Part shown: positions 1 to 5,507 of the stretch, piece after piece
How the letters are laid out: each line of letters opens with the position of its first letter
Position numbering within the stretch: position 1 is the first letter of the stretch
NCBI GenBank assembly: GCA_937934775.1
Contig: CALGYL010000169.1
Coordinates: 1 to 8,868 of the forward strand
Reading direction: 5' to 3'
DNA: 8,868 nucleotides
DNA from: an uncultured Clostridia bacterium
GTDB lineage: Bacteria > Bacillota > Clostridia > Christensenellales > Aristaeellaceae
Notes under the pieces: generated by a model
Told to the model about the DNA's origin: nothing
The model's input: the letters and a program-made list of their open reading frames with translations, nothing else
The model's database searches: none
Program-made: the position numbers and the translations under genes

Positions 1-1112
1 ATCACCAGGCCCAGGTTTTCGTAAACAACTTTTTCCGAGATCAGCGCGTGGGTGCCGATGGCCACCCGCCAGGCGCCGGAGGCGATGGACTGATGGGCTT
101 CCCGGTGTTCTTTGAGCGTCATGCTGCCTGTCAGGAGGCCGCAGGCGACGCCAAGCGGCTCCAGGATCTGCTTGGCGGTCTCGTAGTGCTGGCGGGCCAG
201 CACCTCCGTGGGAGCCATCAGCGCGCCCTGGAAGCCATGCTTTGCGGCCAGGTACAGCGCGCCCATGGCGATCGCGGTCTTGCCGCAGCCCACGTCGCCC
301 TGAACCAGCCGCGCCATCGCCGCTTCGCCCTCCATATCGCGGGCGATCTCGGCAAGTACTTGTGCCTGCGCTCCGGTGGGCCGGTAGGGGAGAGATGCCC
401 AGAATGCCTCGATCTCCTCGGGCGGGCACGGGATCCGCACACCCGCGCCTTTTCGTCCGCGCAGGAGCCAAAGCCCCACCTGGTAGAGGAGCAGTTCCTC
501 AAACGCCAGACGGCGCTTCGCAACCTCCAGCGCTTCCATACTCTCCGGCAGGTGGGCGGCGCGCATCGCGAAGTTGCGCTCGCAGAGGCCGTGCCGCAGT
601 CGCAGTGTTTCGGGCAGCTCATCCGGCCACTGGCCCTCCATCACGCCCAGCGCCTGGGCGACGATGTCCCGGAAGACCGCGCCGGGGATGTCGGCGGTTT
701 TTCGGTAGACCGGCACGATGCCGCGCTCCTTTTCGATGGAGGGGCTGACCAACTGCAGGCCGCCCTTGCGCTCCACGCGACCGTAGAGCAGCACCTCCCG
801 GCCGTCAGCCATTGCCTTTTCCAGCCATGGCTGGTTGTACCACACCGCCCGGATGGTGCCGCTTTCATCGGATACCTTCGCAGAGGTAATGGACAGATGC
901 CCCTTCCGGAAGGTGCGCGGCGTCTCGATCCGCCCGGATACCACCGCCGTTTCGCCTTCCTGAAGCGCGTCGATGGGTGTGACGCGGGTCAGGACACGGT
1001 ATTCCGCCGGAAGGCGCAATAAAAGCTGGCGGACGGTTTCTATGCCGTCCGCCTTGAGCGCCTGTAACCGCGTTTTTCCGATGCCGCGGATGCTTGAGAG
1101 GTTTACGTCCAT
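1..1112 (-). CDS. recG: ATP-dependent DNA helicase RecG, N-terminal 370 residues (runs off the left edge)
   Basis: RecG is a superfamily 2 helicase that remodels stalled replication forks and branch-migrates Holliday junctions in the cytoplasm. I translated the minus strand from the ATG at 1112 and the frame is open to the window edge. Visible parts: an N-terminal segment with a helix-hairpin-helix-like start (SSIRGIGKTRLQAL, residues 6-19), an OB-fold wedge domain at about 50-140 that grips branched DNA, the YRPTGAQ motif (243-249), Walker A GDVGCGKT (272-279), motif Ia APTEVLARQH (300-309), TGS (328-330) and IGTHALI (352-358). The Walker B box and second helicase lobe lie outside. Family members are about 680 residues, so just over half is present. 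The start overlaps the fakA stop as TAATG, which suggests translational coupling; the GGTGGA just upstream is a weak ribosome binding site. Walker A has Cys where Ser is usual; Lys278 and Thr279 are intact. Confidence 0.95.
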   Translation of the reverse strand, partial: MDVNLSSIRGIGKTRLQALKADGIETVRQLLLRLPAEYRVLTRVTPIDALQEGETAVVSGRIETPRTFRKGHLSITSAKVSDESGTIRAVWYNQPWLEKAMADGREVLLYGRVERKGGLQLVSPSIEKERGIVPVYRKTADIPGAVFRDIVAQALGVMEGQWPDELPETLRLRHGLCERNFAMRAAHLPESMEALEVAKRRLAFEELLLYQVGLWLLRGRKGAGVRIPCPPEEIEAFWASLPYRPTGAQAQVLAEIARDMEGEAAMARLVQGDVGCGKTAIAMGALYLAAKHGFQGALMAPTEVLARQHYETAKQILEPLGVACGLLTGSMTLKEHREAHQSIASGAWRVAIGTHALISEKVVYENLGLV

Positions 1113-2743
1113 TATTCCACCGCGATCAGATAGTAATACAGCGGCTGTCCGCCGGAATAGACGGACACGTCGCAAAAGTCGAAGGCTTCGGCAAGCTTGT
1201 CACGCAGCGCGTCCGCCTGCTCCTTGGATGTATCCTCGCCGTAATAAATGGTGATCAGCTCGCTGTCCTCGGTCACCATGTTCAGGAGGATATCCTCCGC
1301 CACGGCGACGGGGTCGTGGCCCAACTGCACGATGCGGTTGTCCACCAGGCCCATGATGTCCCCTTCGTGGATTTCGCGGTCGTCAAAGGTGGTATCGCGC
1401 ACAGCGTAGGTGATGGAGGCGGTGTGTACCCGCTCCGCCGCTTCCCGCATGCGCTCAGCGTTTTCTTCGCCGGACAGGTCTGGCATGAAGGCGATGGCCG
1501 CCGCGATGCCCATCGGCACCGACTTGGTGGGGATTACGTAGACCTTTTTCTCGGACAGCTCGCTGGCCTGCTGCGCCGCCAGGATGATGTTGGTGTTGTT
1601 GGGCAGCACGAACACCTGACGCGCGTGGGTGGAATCAATGGCCTGCACCAGCTCTTCGATGGTTGGGTTCATGGTCTGGCCGCCGTCCACCACCTGATCT
1701 ACCGCCATGTCGCGGAAGATCTCCGTCAGGCCGCTGCCCAGCGCCACCGCCACCACGCCAAATTCCTTCAGTTCTGGCTCCTGCGGTCTTTTCGCCATGC
1801 GTTCGCGGAATTCTTCCAGCATGTTGTCGATCTTGATATAGTCCAATTCGCCCAGTTCCAGCGCCATCTGAAGCGCCCTGCCGGGTTCGTTGGTATGCAC
1901 GTGCACTTTGACGACTTCCAGATCGCCCACCACCAGCACGCAGTCGCCGATGCGCTCCAGGCGCTTGCGAAGGCGCGCGACCTCGTTGTCTTTCAGGTCG
2001 GGCTTGGGGTGGGAGACGATGAATTCGGTACAATAGGCGTATTTGATTTCGCCGAGCGACTCATGGTCGTCGACAAATTCGCCGGGCAGCGGCGCGGCCT
2101 GCGCCTGTCCGGAGGAAATCTGCTCCACGGGTTCGCCGCTGAGCGCGGCGTAGAAGCCTGCGTAAACGACCATCAGCCCCTTGCCGCCCGAGTCCACCAC
2201 GCCCGCCTGTTTGAGGACGGGCAGCATCTCCGGCGTACGTTTCAGGATGGCGTCACCCACGGACAGCACTTTTCGCATCAGCTCCAGCATGTCCGTAGTC
2301 TTTTCGCGCTCCAACTCCTCCGCGATCACGCGGGCCACGGTCAGGATGGTGCCCTCCTTGGGCTTCATGACCGCCTTGTAGGCGGTGTCGGCGCCGCTGC
2401 GAAGCGCGCGGACAAACGTCTGCGCGTCCATTTCCTCCACGCCCTCGAGAGCGCGGGAGATGCCCCGCAGAATTTGGCTCAAGATGACGCCGGAATTGCC
2501 GCGGGCCCCCTTTAACGCGCCTTTGGCGACGGTGGACGCCACATCCGACACGGTGGGGAAGGTGCGGCTGGCCAGCTCCTTGACGGCGGTGGCCATGGTC
2601 TGGGTCATGTTGGTGCCGGTATCCCCGTCGGGCACGGGGAACACATTGAGCGCGTCGATGCTCTCGCGGTTCTTCGTGAGGAGCGCCGCGCCGGATAAAA
2701 ACATATCCTTGAGCATCATCCCGTCAATTGATTGAATCGGCAA
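1112..2743 (-). CDS. fakA: Fatty acid kinase ATP-binding subunit FakA (YloV / DAK2 domain protein)
   Basis: FakA phosphorylates fatty acids carried by a separate FakB (DegV-family) protein, making acyl-phosphate for phospholipid synthesis. The 543 residues match the family's usual length of about 550. Order: DhaL/DAK2 kinase domain at about 8-200, with the Mg-ATP motif PVPDGDTGTN (36-45), KGARGNSG (78-85) and SGGKGLMVVYAGF (185-197). A middle domain follows with C238 and H281/H283 (VHVHTNEPG), matching the zinc site known in Staphylococcus FakA. The C-terminal domain is DegV-like, from about 328. The start is TTG at 2743: it has a strong GGGAGGG site seven bases upstream, and the next residues (IQSIDGMML) fit the family start, whereas the in-frame ATGs at residues 9-10 cut into it. 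It lies 32 bases after yloU and overlaps recG by one base. No fakB is in the window. Older annotations call this a dihydroxyacetone kinase-like protein. Confidence 0.93.
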   Translation of the reverse strand: MPIQSIDGMMLKDMFLSGAALLTKNRESIDALNVFPVPDGDTGTNMTQTMATAVKELASRTFPTVSDVASTVAKGALKGARGNSGVILSQILRGISRALEGVEEMDAQTFVRALRSGADTAYKAVMKPKEGTILTVARVIAEELEREKTTDMLELMRKVLSVGDAILKRTPEMLPVLKQAGVVDSGGKGLMVVYAGFYAALSGEPVEQISSGQAQAAPLPGEFVDDHESLGEIKYAYCTEFIVSHPKPDLKDNEVARLRKRLERIGDCVLVVGDLEVVKVHVHTNEPGRALQMALELGELDYIKIDNMLEEFRERMAKRPQEPELKEFGVVAVALGSGLTEIFRDMAVDQVVDGGQTMNPTIEELVQAIDSTHARQVFVLPNNTNIILAAQQASELSEKKVYVIPTKSVPMGIAAAIAFMPDLSGEENAERMREAAERVHTASITYAVRDTTFDDREIHEGDIMGLVDNRIVQLGHDPVAVAEDILLNMVTEDSELITIYYGEDTSKEQADALRDKLAEAFDFCDVSVYSGGQPLYYYLIAVE

Positions 2744-2775
2744 AAGAATTCCCTCCCAGCCCCTGCGGATGAACG

Positions 2776-3126
2776 TCAGACGCGGATGTCCTCCACGGAC
2801 ACGTTGATGCGATTGACCTTGATGCCAGTCAGGTGCTCGATTTTGTATTTTACGGTTTCAATGATTGTCTCGGCAACGGCGCTGATCGAAATGCCATATT
2901 CCACGATGATGAACAGATCGACGTCCACGCTCTCAGCGGCAGGACGGATTCTGACGCCCCGGCCAAGATTTTCGCGGCCCAGCATTTGTACAAAGCCGTC
3001 CGTGGTCCGTTTCGCGGCCATGCCCACGATGCCGTAGCACTCAAGCGCCGAATATCCGGCGACTTTGAGCAATACTTCCTCGTTCACGGTGACCGTGCCA
3101 AGATCGGTTTTGAACTTGCAATCCAT
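2776..3126 (-). CDS. yloU: Asp23/Gls24 family envelope-stress protein (YloU-like)
   Basis: The 116 residues match the Asp23/Gls24 (DUF322) family, small alkaline-shock or envelope-associated proteins of Firmicutes with no known enzymatic activity. Seen in sequence: an N-terminal GTVTVNEEVLLKVAGYSALECYGIVGMA block (residues 10-37), a variable middle, then a conserved VDVDLFIIVEYGISISAVAETI-like core (about 68-89), ending in INVSVEDIRV. No signal peptide or membrane segment is visible. The ATG at 3126 has GGAGG seven bases upstream. It is the first gene of the yloU-fakA-recG operon and stands next to divergent rpmB, the same neighbourhood as in Bacillus subtilis. The fixed pairing with fakA suggests a link to membrane lipid supply, but that is inference. 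Confidence 0.92.
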   Translation of the reverse strand: MDCKFKTDLGTVTVNEEVLLKVAGYSALECYGIVGMAAKRTTDGFVQMLGRENLGRGVRIRPAAESVDVDLFIIVEYGISISAVAETIIETVKYKIEHLTGIKVNRINVSVEDIRV

Positions 3127-3166
3127 AGCTGTTCCTCCATTGGAGGGCTAACGCCCTGCATCCATT

Positions 3167-3195
3167 AGTATACAGTTTTTTTCTGGGGCATGCAA
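3167..3195 (-). promoter_or_regulatory. Sigma-A promoter for yloU-fakA-recG
   Basis: On the minus strand there is a -35 TTGCAT (3195-3190), a 17-base spacer, and a -10 TATACT (3172-3167). The -10 ends about 40 bases upstream of the yloU start. It points away from the rpmB promoter, with about 60 bases between the two -35 boxes. Assigned by match to consensus and position only. Confidence 0.75.
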
Positions 3196-3255
3196 GCACC
3201 GGCGTGCGTTTTTACATCGCCGCCCCGTGTTCGTCAAGTTTTACATCTTTAGGGC

Positions 3256-3284
3256 TTGCAATCCAATCTCGCGGGTGGTATAAT
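3256..3284 (+). promoter_or_regulatory. Sigma-A promoter for rpmB, extended -10
   Basis: The -35 is TTGCAA (3256-3261), the spacer is 17 bases, and the -10 is a perfect TATAAT (3279-3284) preceded by TGG, an extended -10 element. Transcription should start near 3291, giving a short leader of about 37 bases before rpmB. This strength fits a ribosomal protein gene. Confidence 0.85.
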
Positions 3285-3327
3285 ACTGCTGTTTTGATGT
3301 AATTGACGCCTGAAGGAGGTGTAGCAG

Positions 3328-3519
3328 ATGGGCAAATTTTGCGAAGTGTGCCATAAGGGCATTTCGAGCGGGAACAACGTCAGCCATTCCAACAAAAAGA
3401 CGCGCAGGACTTGGGCCCCCAACACGCAGCGCGTGCGGGTGGTCGTCGCTGGCGCGCCGAAGAGGATGAGCGTTTGCACCCGTTGTCTGCGCAGCGGCAA
3501 GGTGGAGCGCGCAATCTAA
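3328..3519 (+). CDS. rpmB: 50S ribosomal protein L28, zinc-ribbon form
   Basis: This 63-residue basic protein matches bacterial L28 (bL28), a component of the large ribosomal subunit. The family pattern is clear: GKFCEVCHKG at the start, then GNNVSHSNKKTRRTW (residues 15-29), PNTQRVRVV, and VCTRCLRSGKV near the end. It carries both Cys pairs (CEVC at 5-8 and CTRC at about 50-53), so it is the zinc-binding C+ type; many genomes also have a cysteine-free paralogue used under zinc limitation. The ribosome binding site AAGGAGGTG lies about six bases before the ATG. It is monocistronic: its own promoter upstream, a hairpin terminator about 40 bases downstream, and the next gene on the opposite strand. 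Confidence 0.97.
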   Translation: MGKFCEVCHKGISSGNNVSHSNKKTRRTWAPNTQRVRVVVAGAPKRMSVCTRCLRSGKVERAI

Positions 3520-3561
3520 AAGGCAATTGAACAAGATCTGCTTCGCATCTTTCGATTGCGA

Positions 3562-3594
3562 AAAGCCCGCGGCAACCTGTTTGCCGCGGGCTTT
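3562..3594. terminator. Bidirectional hairpin terminator between rpmB and the 84-residue protein gene
   Basis: A perfect 14-bp inverted repeat (AAAGCCCGCGGCAA at 3562-3575 and TTGCCGCGGGCTTT at 3581-3594) has a 5-base loop. A pyrimidine-rich tail follows on the plus strand, and CTTTT follows the stem on the minus strand. Genes converge on it from both sides, so it probably ends both transcripts. Confidence 0.88.
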
Positions 3595-3622
3595 CTTCCC
3601 TGTTGTTTGGCGACGCCTCAAA

Positions 3623-3877
3623 TCATCGGTTCCCGTTCATGAAGCCCATGTTGCCGTCCCGAAGCCCGATGACGGCGTCGGCGATCCGGTTTTTCGCGTC
3701 CTCGCCGGTCGCGCCCGATTGGATATAGCGGATGACCGACGACTTTTCTTCCTTTGTCAGGGCGCCATACCGGGAGATCGCCTCCGGTTCCTGCGCCAGC
3801 AGCATGCCAAAACCCAGCGGCAGATCCGGCCCCTCCGGATTGTGGCCCACACCGATGAACGGCTTCTCCTGATCCAT
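3623..3877 (-). CDS. Small uncharacterised protein, 84 residues
   Basis: I do not know a function. The frame is open from 3925, but the ATG at 3877 is the better start: it has AGGAGG eight bases upstream (3891-3886). The protein is soluble, with no signal peptide, membrane segment or cysteine. Features: a Gly/Pro-rich N-terminus (GVGHNPEGPDLPLG), then LGFGMLLAQEPEAISRYGAL (about residues 21-40), which resembles the GFGMALAQ...AM..F..L block I recall from short unnamed proteins in Clostridia. After it comes a charged helical part, LTKEEKSSVIRYIQSG, and a C-terminal helix ending in GLRDGNMGFMNGNR. The family link is from memory and unverified. It has no obvious operon partner: rpmB and the dehydrogenase flank it on the other strand. 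A TATGAT near 3903 could be its -10, but I see no good -35. Confidence 0.72.
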   Translation of the reverse strand: MDQEKPFIGVGHNPEGPDLPLGFGMLLAQEPEAISRYGALTKEEKSSVIRYIQSGATGEDAKNRIADAVIGLRDGNMGFMNGNR

Positions 3878-3942
3878 GCTTCGATCCTCCTGATTTTTTC
3901 GATCATATTCTTCCCGCCCGCCCATAAAACGATGCGCGTTTT

Positions 3943-3959
3943 CCTGTCCGCCGGACAGG
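3943..3959. repeat. Short inverted repeat, CCTGTCC-GCC-GGACAGG
   Basis: A perfect 7-bp inverted repeat with a 3-base centre. It lies upstream of both the leftward 84-residue protein gene and the rightward dehydrogenase gene. GCGCGT and ACGCGC flank it and could extend the structure imperfectly. There is no T-run, so it does not look like a terminator. It may be a regulatory site for the 84-residue protein gene or have no role. Confidence 0.4.
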
Positions 3960-4031
3960 CGTGATTTTACGCGCCTGCGCGGGCAGGGGAGATTTTCTCG
4001 GTGCGCCCGCCGGAAAAACAGAGCGGGGGGA

Positions 4032-4059
4032 TTGACAAGGGCGGCAGGTTCAATATAAT
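4032..4059 (+). promoter_or_regulatory. Near-perfect sigma-A promoter for the polyol dehydrogenase
   Basis: The -35 is TTGACA (4032-4037), the spacer 16 bases, and the -10 TATAAT (4054-4059), so both hexamers are exact consensus. The expected start is near 4066, leaving an untranslated leader of about 158 bases before the ATG at 4224. Such a strong core promoter in front of a sugar-alcohol gene implies repression, which fits the palindrome directly downstream. Confidence 0.85.
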
Positions 4060-4065
4060 ACTTTA

Positions 4066-4079
4066 TATAAACGTTTTCA
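4066..4079 (+). promoter_or_regulatory. Probable cre or LacI-family operator over the transcription start
   Basis: TATAAACGTTTTCA is a 14-base imperfect palindrome centred on CG. On the other strand it reads TGAAAACGTTTATA, which fits the CcpA catabolite response element (TGNAANCGNWNNCW) except for T in place of the C at position 13. It sits at the predicted +1, where bound repressor would block the polymerase. A CG-centred AAACGTTT core is also typical of other LacI-type repressors, so CcpA is not proven; ROK regulators can use different sites. Confidence 0.55.
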
Positions 4080-4223
4080 AAAAGCTTCCACCGCTCTCCT
4101 GCGTGAACCCGGGGATTATGGAGAAGCGGTCTTCCCGCATCGGAATCCTGCCGGCACTAGTCCGGCGGGCACAGGGATACCTTCACACGGGAATGAGGAC
4201 GACCACAAGAGGAGGAAGACGAC
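4080..4223 (+). other. Long 5' leader of the dehydrogenase mRNA
   Basis: About 144 bases with no supported gene. It contains one 8-bp hairpin (CCTGCCGG at 4147-4154 with CCGGCGGG at 4162-4169, one G-U pair, loop CACTAGT) but no T-run after it, and ends in the GAGGAGG ribosome binding site before 4224. I do not recognise a known riboswitch. An open frame runs through it without a ribosome binding site and looks fortuitous. Confidence 0.45.
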
Positions 4224-5267
4224 ATGGAGGGAAAGAACAGGGCCTGCGTGCTGACGAAGCTCAAAACGATGGAATTTCAGGATGCACCGATGCCCGCGCC
4301 CGCGCCGGGAGAAATCCTGATGAAGTTGGAAGCGGTGGGCATCTGCGGCTCGGACGTGCATTACTATAACCACGGCCGCATCGGCGATTTTGTGGTGGAT
4401 TTCCCATTCATTCTGGGGCATGAGTGCGCCGGAACCATCGTGGAACTGGGTGAGGGCGTGACGGGCCTCCGGGTGGGCGACCGTGTGGCGCTGGAACCGG
4501 GCGTGCCCTGCGGCAAGTGCGAGCAGTGCCGCAGCGGCCGATATAACCTCTGCCCCGATGTGAAGTTTTTCGCCACTCCGCCCTATGACGGATGTATGAT
4601 GAACTACGTGTCCTTCCCGGCGGAATTTGCCTTCAAACTTCCGGAAAACGTGTCCTCCCTTGAGGGCGCGCTGATCGAGCCGCTGGCCATCGGCATCAAC
4701 GCGGCGCTGACCGGCGGCGTGAAATTGGGCGACACGGTGCTCGTGTTCGGCGCGGGCTGCATTGGCCTCGTGTCCCTTCTGGCCGCCAAGGCCTGCGGCG
4801 CGGCCAAAGTGATCGTGGCGGACATTCTGCCCAACCGGCTCAAGGTGGCGGAAAAGCTGGGCGGTATTCCGATCAACTCCAGGGAAAAGGACGTTGTGGA
4901 AGAAGTCATGAAGCTGACCGGTGGCAAGGGAGCCCAGGTGGTTCTGGATTGCGCCGGGTTCAGCAAGACCGTGGCCGATTCGATGCGGGCCGCGGCGATC
5001 GCGGGCAAGATTGTGGTGGTCGGTCTGGGGGACAGCGAACTGAACGCCCTGCCCTTCAACCTCGTCAGCGTGCATGAGCTGACCATCACTTCAATCTTCC
5101 GTTACCGCAACATTTACCCCATCGCCATCAACGCCGTCGCGGCGGGTTCCATTGACATCTCCGGCATCATTTCCGATCGCTTCACCTTCGAGCAGACGCC
5201 GGAGGCTTACAAGATCGTCTCCGAGCGCGCCAACGAGGTCGTCAAAGGCGTTATCGTGTTCGAATAG
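4224..5267 (+). CDS. Zinc-dependent polyol dehydrogenase (sorbitol / xylitol / L-iditol 2-dehydrogenase type)
   Basis: This medium-chain dehydrogenase of 347 residues, normal for the family, probably oxidises a sugar alcohol to a ketose with NAD+ in the cytoplasm. The catalytic zinc ligands of sorbitol dehydrogenases are visible: C41 (GICGSDVHYY), H66 and E67 (GHECAG), with E152 in IEPLA. The structural zinc site is complete: C96, C99, C102 and C110. The Rossmann fold has GAGCIG at 176-181 and an acidic D200 after the second strand, which favours NAD+ over NADP+. GDFVVDFPFILGHE is the typical polyol dehydrogenase stretch before the zinc His. The ATG at 4224 follows GAGGAGG by eight bases. It is transcribed alone from a consensus promoter with an operator-like palindrome, and a ROK regulator follows. 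The exact substrate (sorbitol, xylitol, galactitol or a related compound) cannot be read from the sequence; threonine dehydrogenase is a less likely relative. Confidence 0.9.
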   Translation: MEGKNRACVLTKLKTMEFQDAPMPAPAPGEILMKLEAVGICGSDVHYYNHGRIGDFVVDFPFILGHECAGTIVELGEGVTGLRVGDRVALEPGVPCGKCEQCRSGRYNLCPDVKFFATPPYDGCMMNYVSFPAEFAFKLPENVSSLEGALIEPLAIGINAALTGGVKLGDTVLVFGAGCIGLVSLLAAKACGAAKVIVADILPNRLKVAEKLGGIPINSREKDVVEEVMKLTGGKGAQVVLDCAGFSKTVADSMRAAAIAGKIVVVGLGDSELNALPFNLVSVHELTITSIFRYRNIYPIAINAVAAGSIDISGIISDRFTFEQTPEAYKIVSERANEVVKGVIVFE

Positions 5268-5278
5268 CTTGGTTTCAA

Positions 5279-5342
5279 GGCTGTCGCGAGATCATCTTTG
5301 ATATTTGGGTGGAGAAAGATGAACTTACGACAGCCCTTCTTT
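5279..5342 (+). terminator. Bipartite hairpin, likely terminator of the dehydrogenase transcript
   Basis: The outer stem GGCTGTCG (5279-5286) pairs with CGACAGCC (5328-5335). The inner stem TCATCTTT (5292-5299) pairs with AAAGATGA (5315-5322). A symmetric 5x5 internal loop joins them and the top loop is 15 bases. CTTCTTT follows the outer stem. It begins 12 bases after the dehydrogenase stop. The T-run is interrupted and the structure is longer than a standard terminator, so a processing site or dispersed repeat is also possible. Confidence 0.6.
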
Positions 5343-5351
5343 ATAATCTGC

Positions 5352-5405
5352 TCGGACGCGCCGCGCTTCGGACGGATTGTTCAGCGCTCCGAATCGGACG
5401 CGCCG
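5352..5405. repeat. Pair of 12-bp direct repeats, TCGGACGCGCCG
   Basis: Exact copies lie at 5352-5363 and 5394-5405, 42 bases apart start to start (about four helical turns). A third TCGGAC is at 5368-5373. Between the copies TTCGGA (5367-5372) and TCCGAA (5388-5393) form an inverted pair. The repeats lie upstream of the ROK promoter, where autoregulatory sites could be, but they may instead belong to a dispersed genomic repeat. Confidence 0.5.
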
Positions 5406-5446
5406 AGGTTTGGTTTGCGCACCATTCGCGAACTTTTCCCAGAGGC

Positions 5447-5476
5447 TGGGCAAAGGCTGTGAAACGGGTGTATAAT
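5447..5476 (+). promoter_or_regulatory. Probable promoter of the ROK regulator operon
   Basis: A perfect -10 TATAAT (5471-5476) is preceded at 18 bases by TGGGCA (5447-5452), which matches four of six -35 positions. The -10 overlaps the first in-frame ATG (5475), so that ATG would not be in the transcript; the start at 5508 would have a leader of about 25 bases. A small CCCAG/CTGGG hairpin (5438-5450) overlaps the -35. The weak -35 suggests dependence on an activator or low expression. Confidence 0.55.
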
Positions 5477-5507
5477 GAAAAATCATGGGATGAAGGCGAG
5501 CGTAGGC

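Noticed and set aside
48..1022. Long plus-strand open frame of 324 codons
   Set aside because: It lies antisense to recG, whose translation shows clear helicase motifs. The frame has no family match I recognise and is a high-GC shadow.
1094..2515. Plus-strand open frame of 473 codons, rich in His, Gln and Val
   Set aside because: It is antisense to fakA. Its composition is the typical reverse-complement shadow of a high-GC gene, and it has no recognisable domain.
3196..3213. GCAC-CGGC-GTGC hairpin followed by GTTTTT as a rightward terminator
   Set aside because: The stem is only four base pairs and no rightward gene lies upstream of it; it falls between the two divergent promoters.
3878..3925. 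Longer N-terminus for the 84-residue protein (start at 3925, 100 residues)
   Set aside because: The AGGAGG site is placed for the ATG at 3877, and the added residues (GGREEYDRKNQEDRS) are simply a translation of the ribosome binding region.
4001..4369. Plus-strand open frame covering the dehydrogenase leader
   Set aside because: No ribosome binding site, spans the promoter and overlaps the dehydrogenase start out of frame.
4116..5075. Minus-strand open frame of 319 codons
   Set aside because: It is antisense to the polyol dehydrogenase, which has complete zinc and NAD motifs. Shadow frame.
5319..5462. 47-codon plus-strand frame encoding SDAPRFG twice
   Set aside because: It has a GGTGGAG before its ATG, but the spacing is only four bases and it runs through the terminator-like hairpin. 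The repeated heptapeptide comes from the 12-bp direct repeats. Not supported as a gene without homologues.
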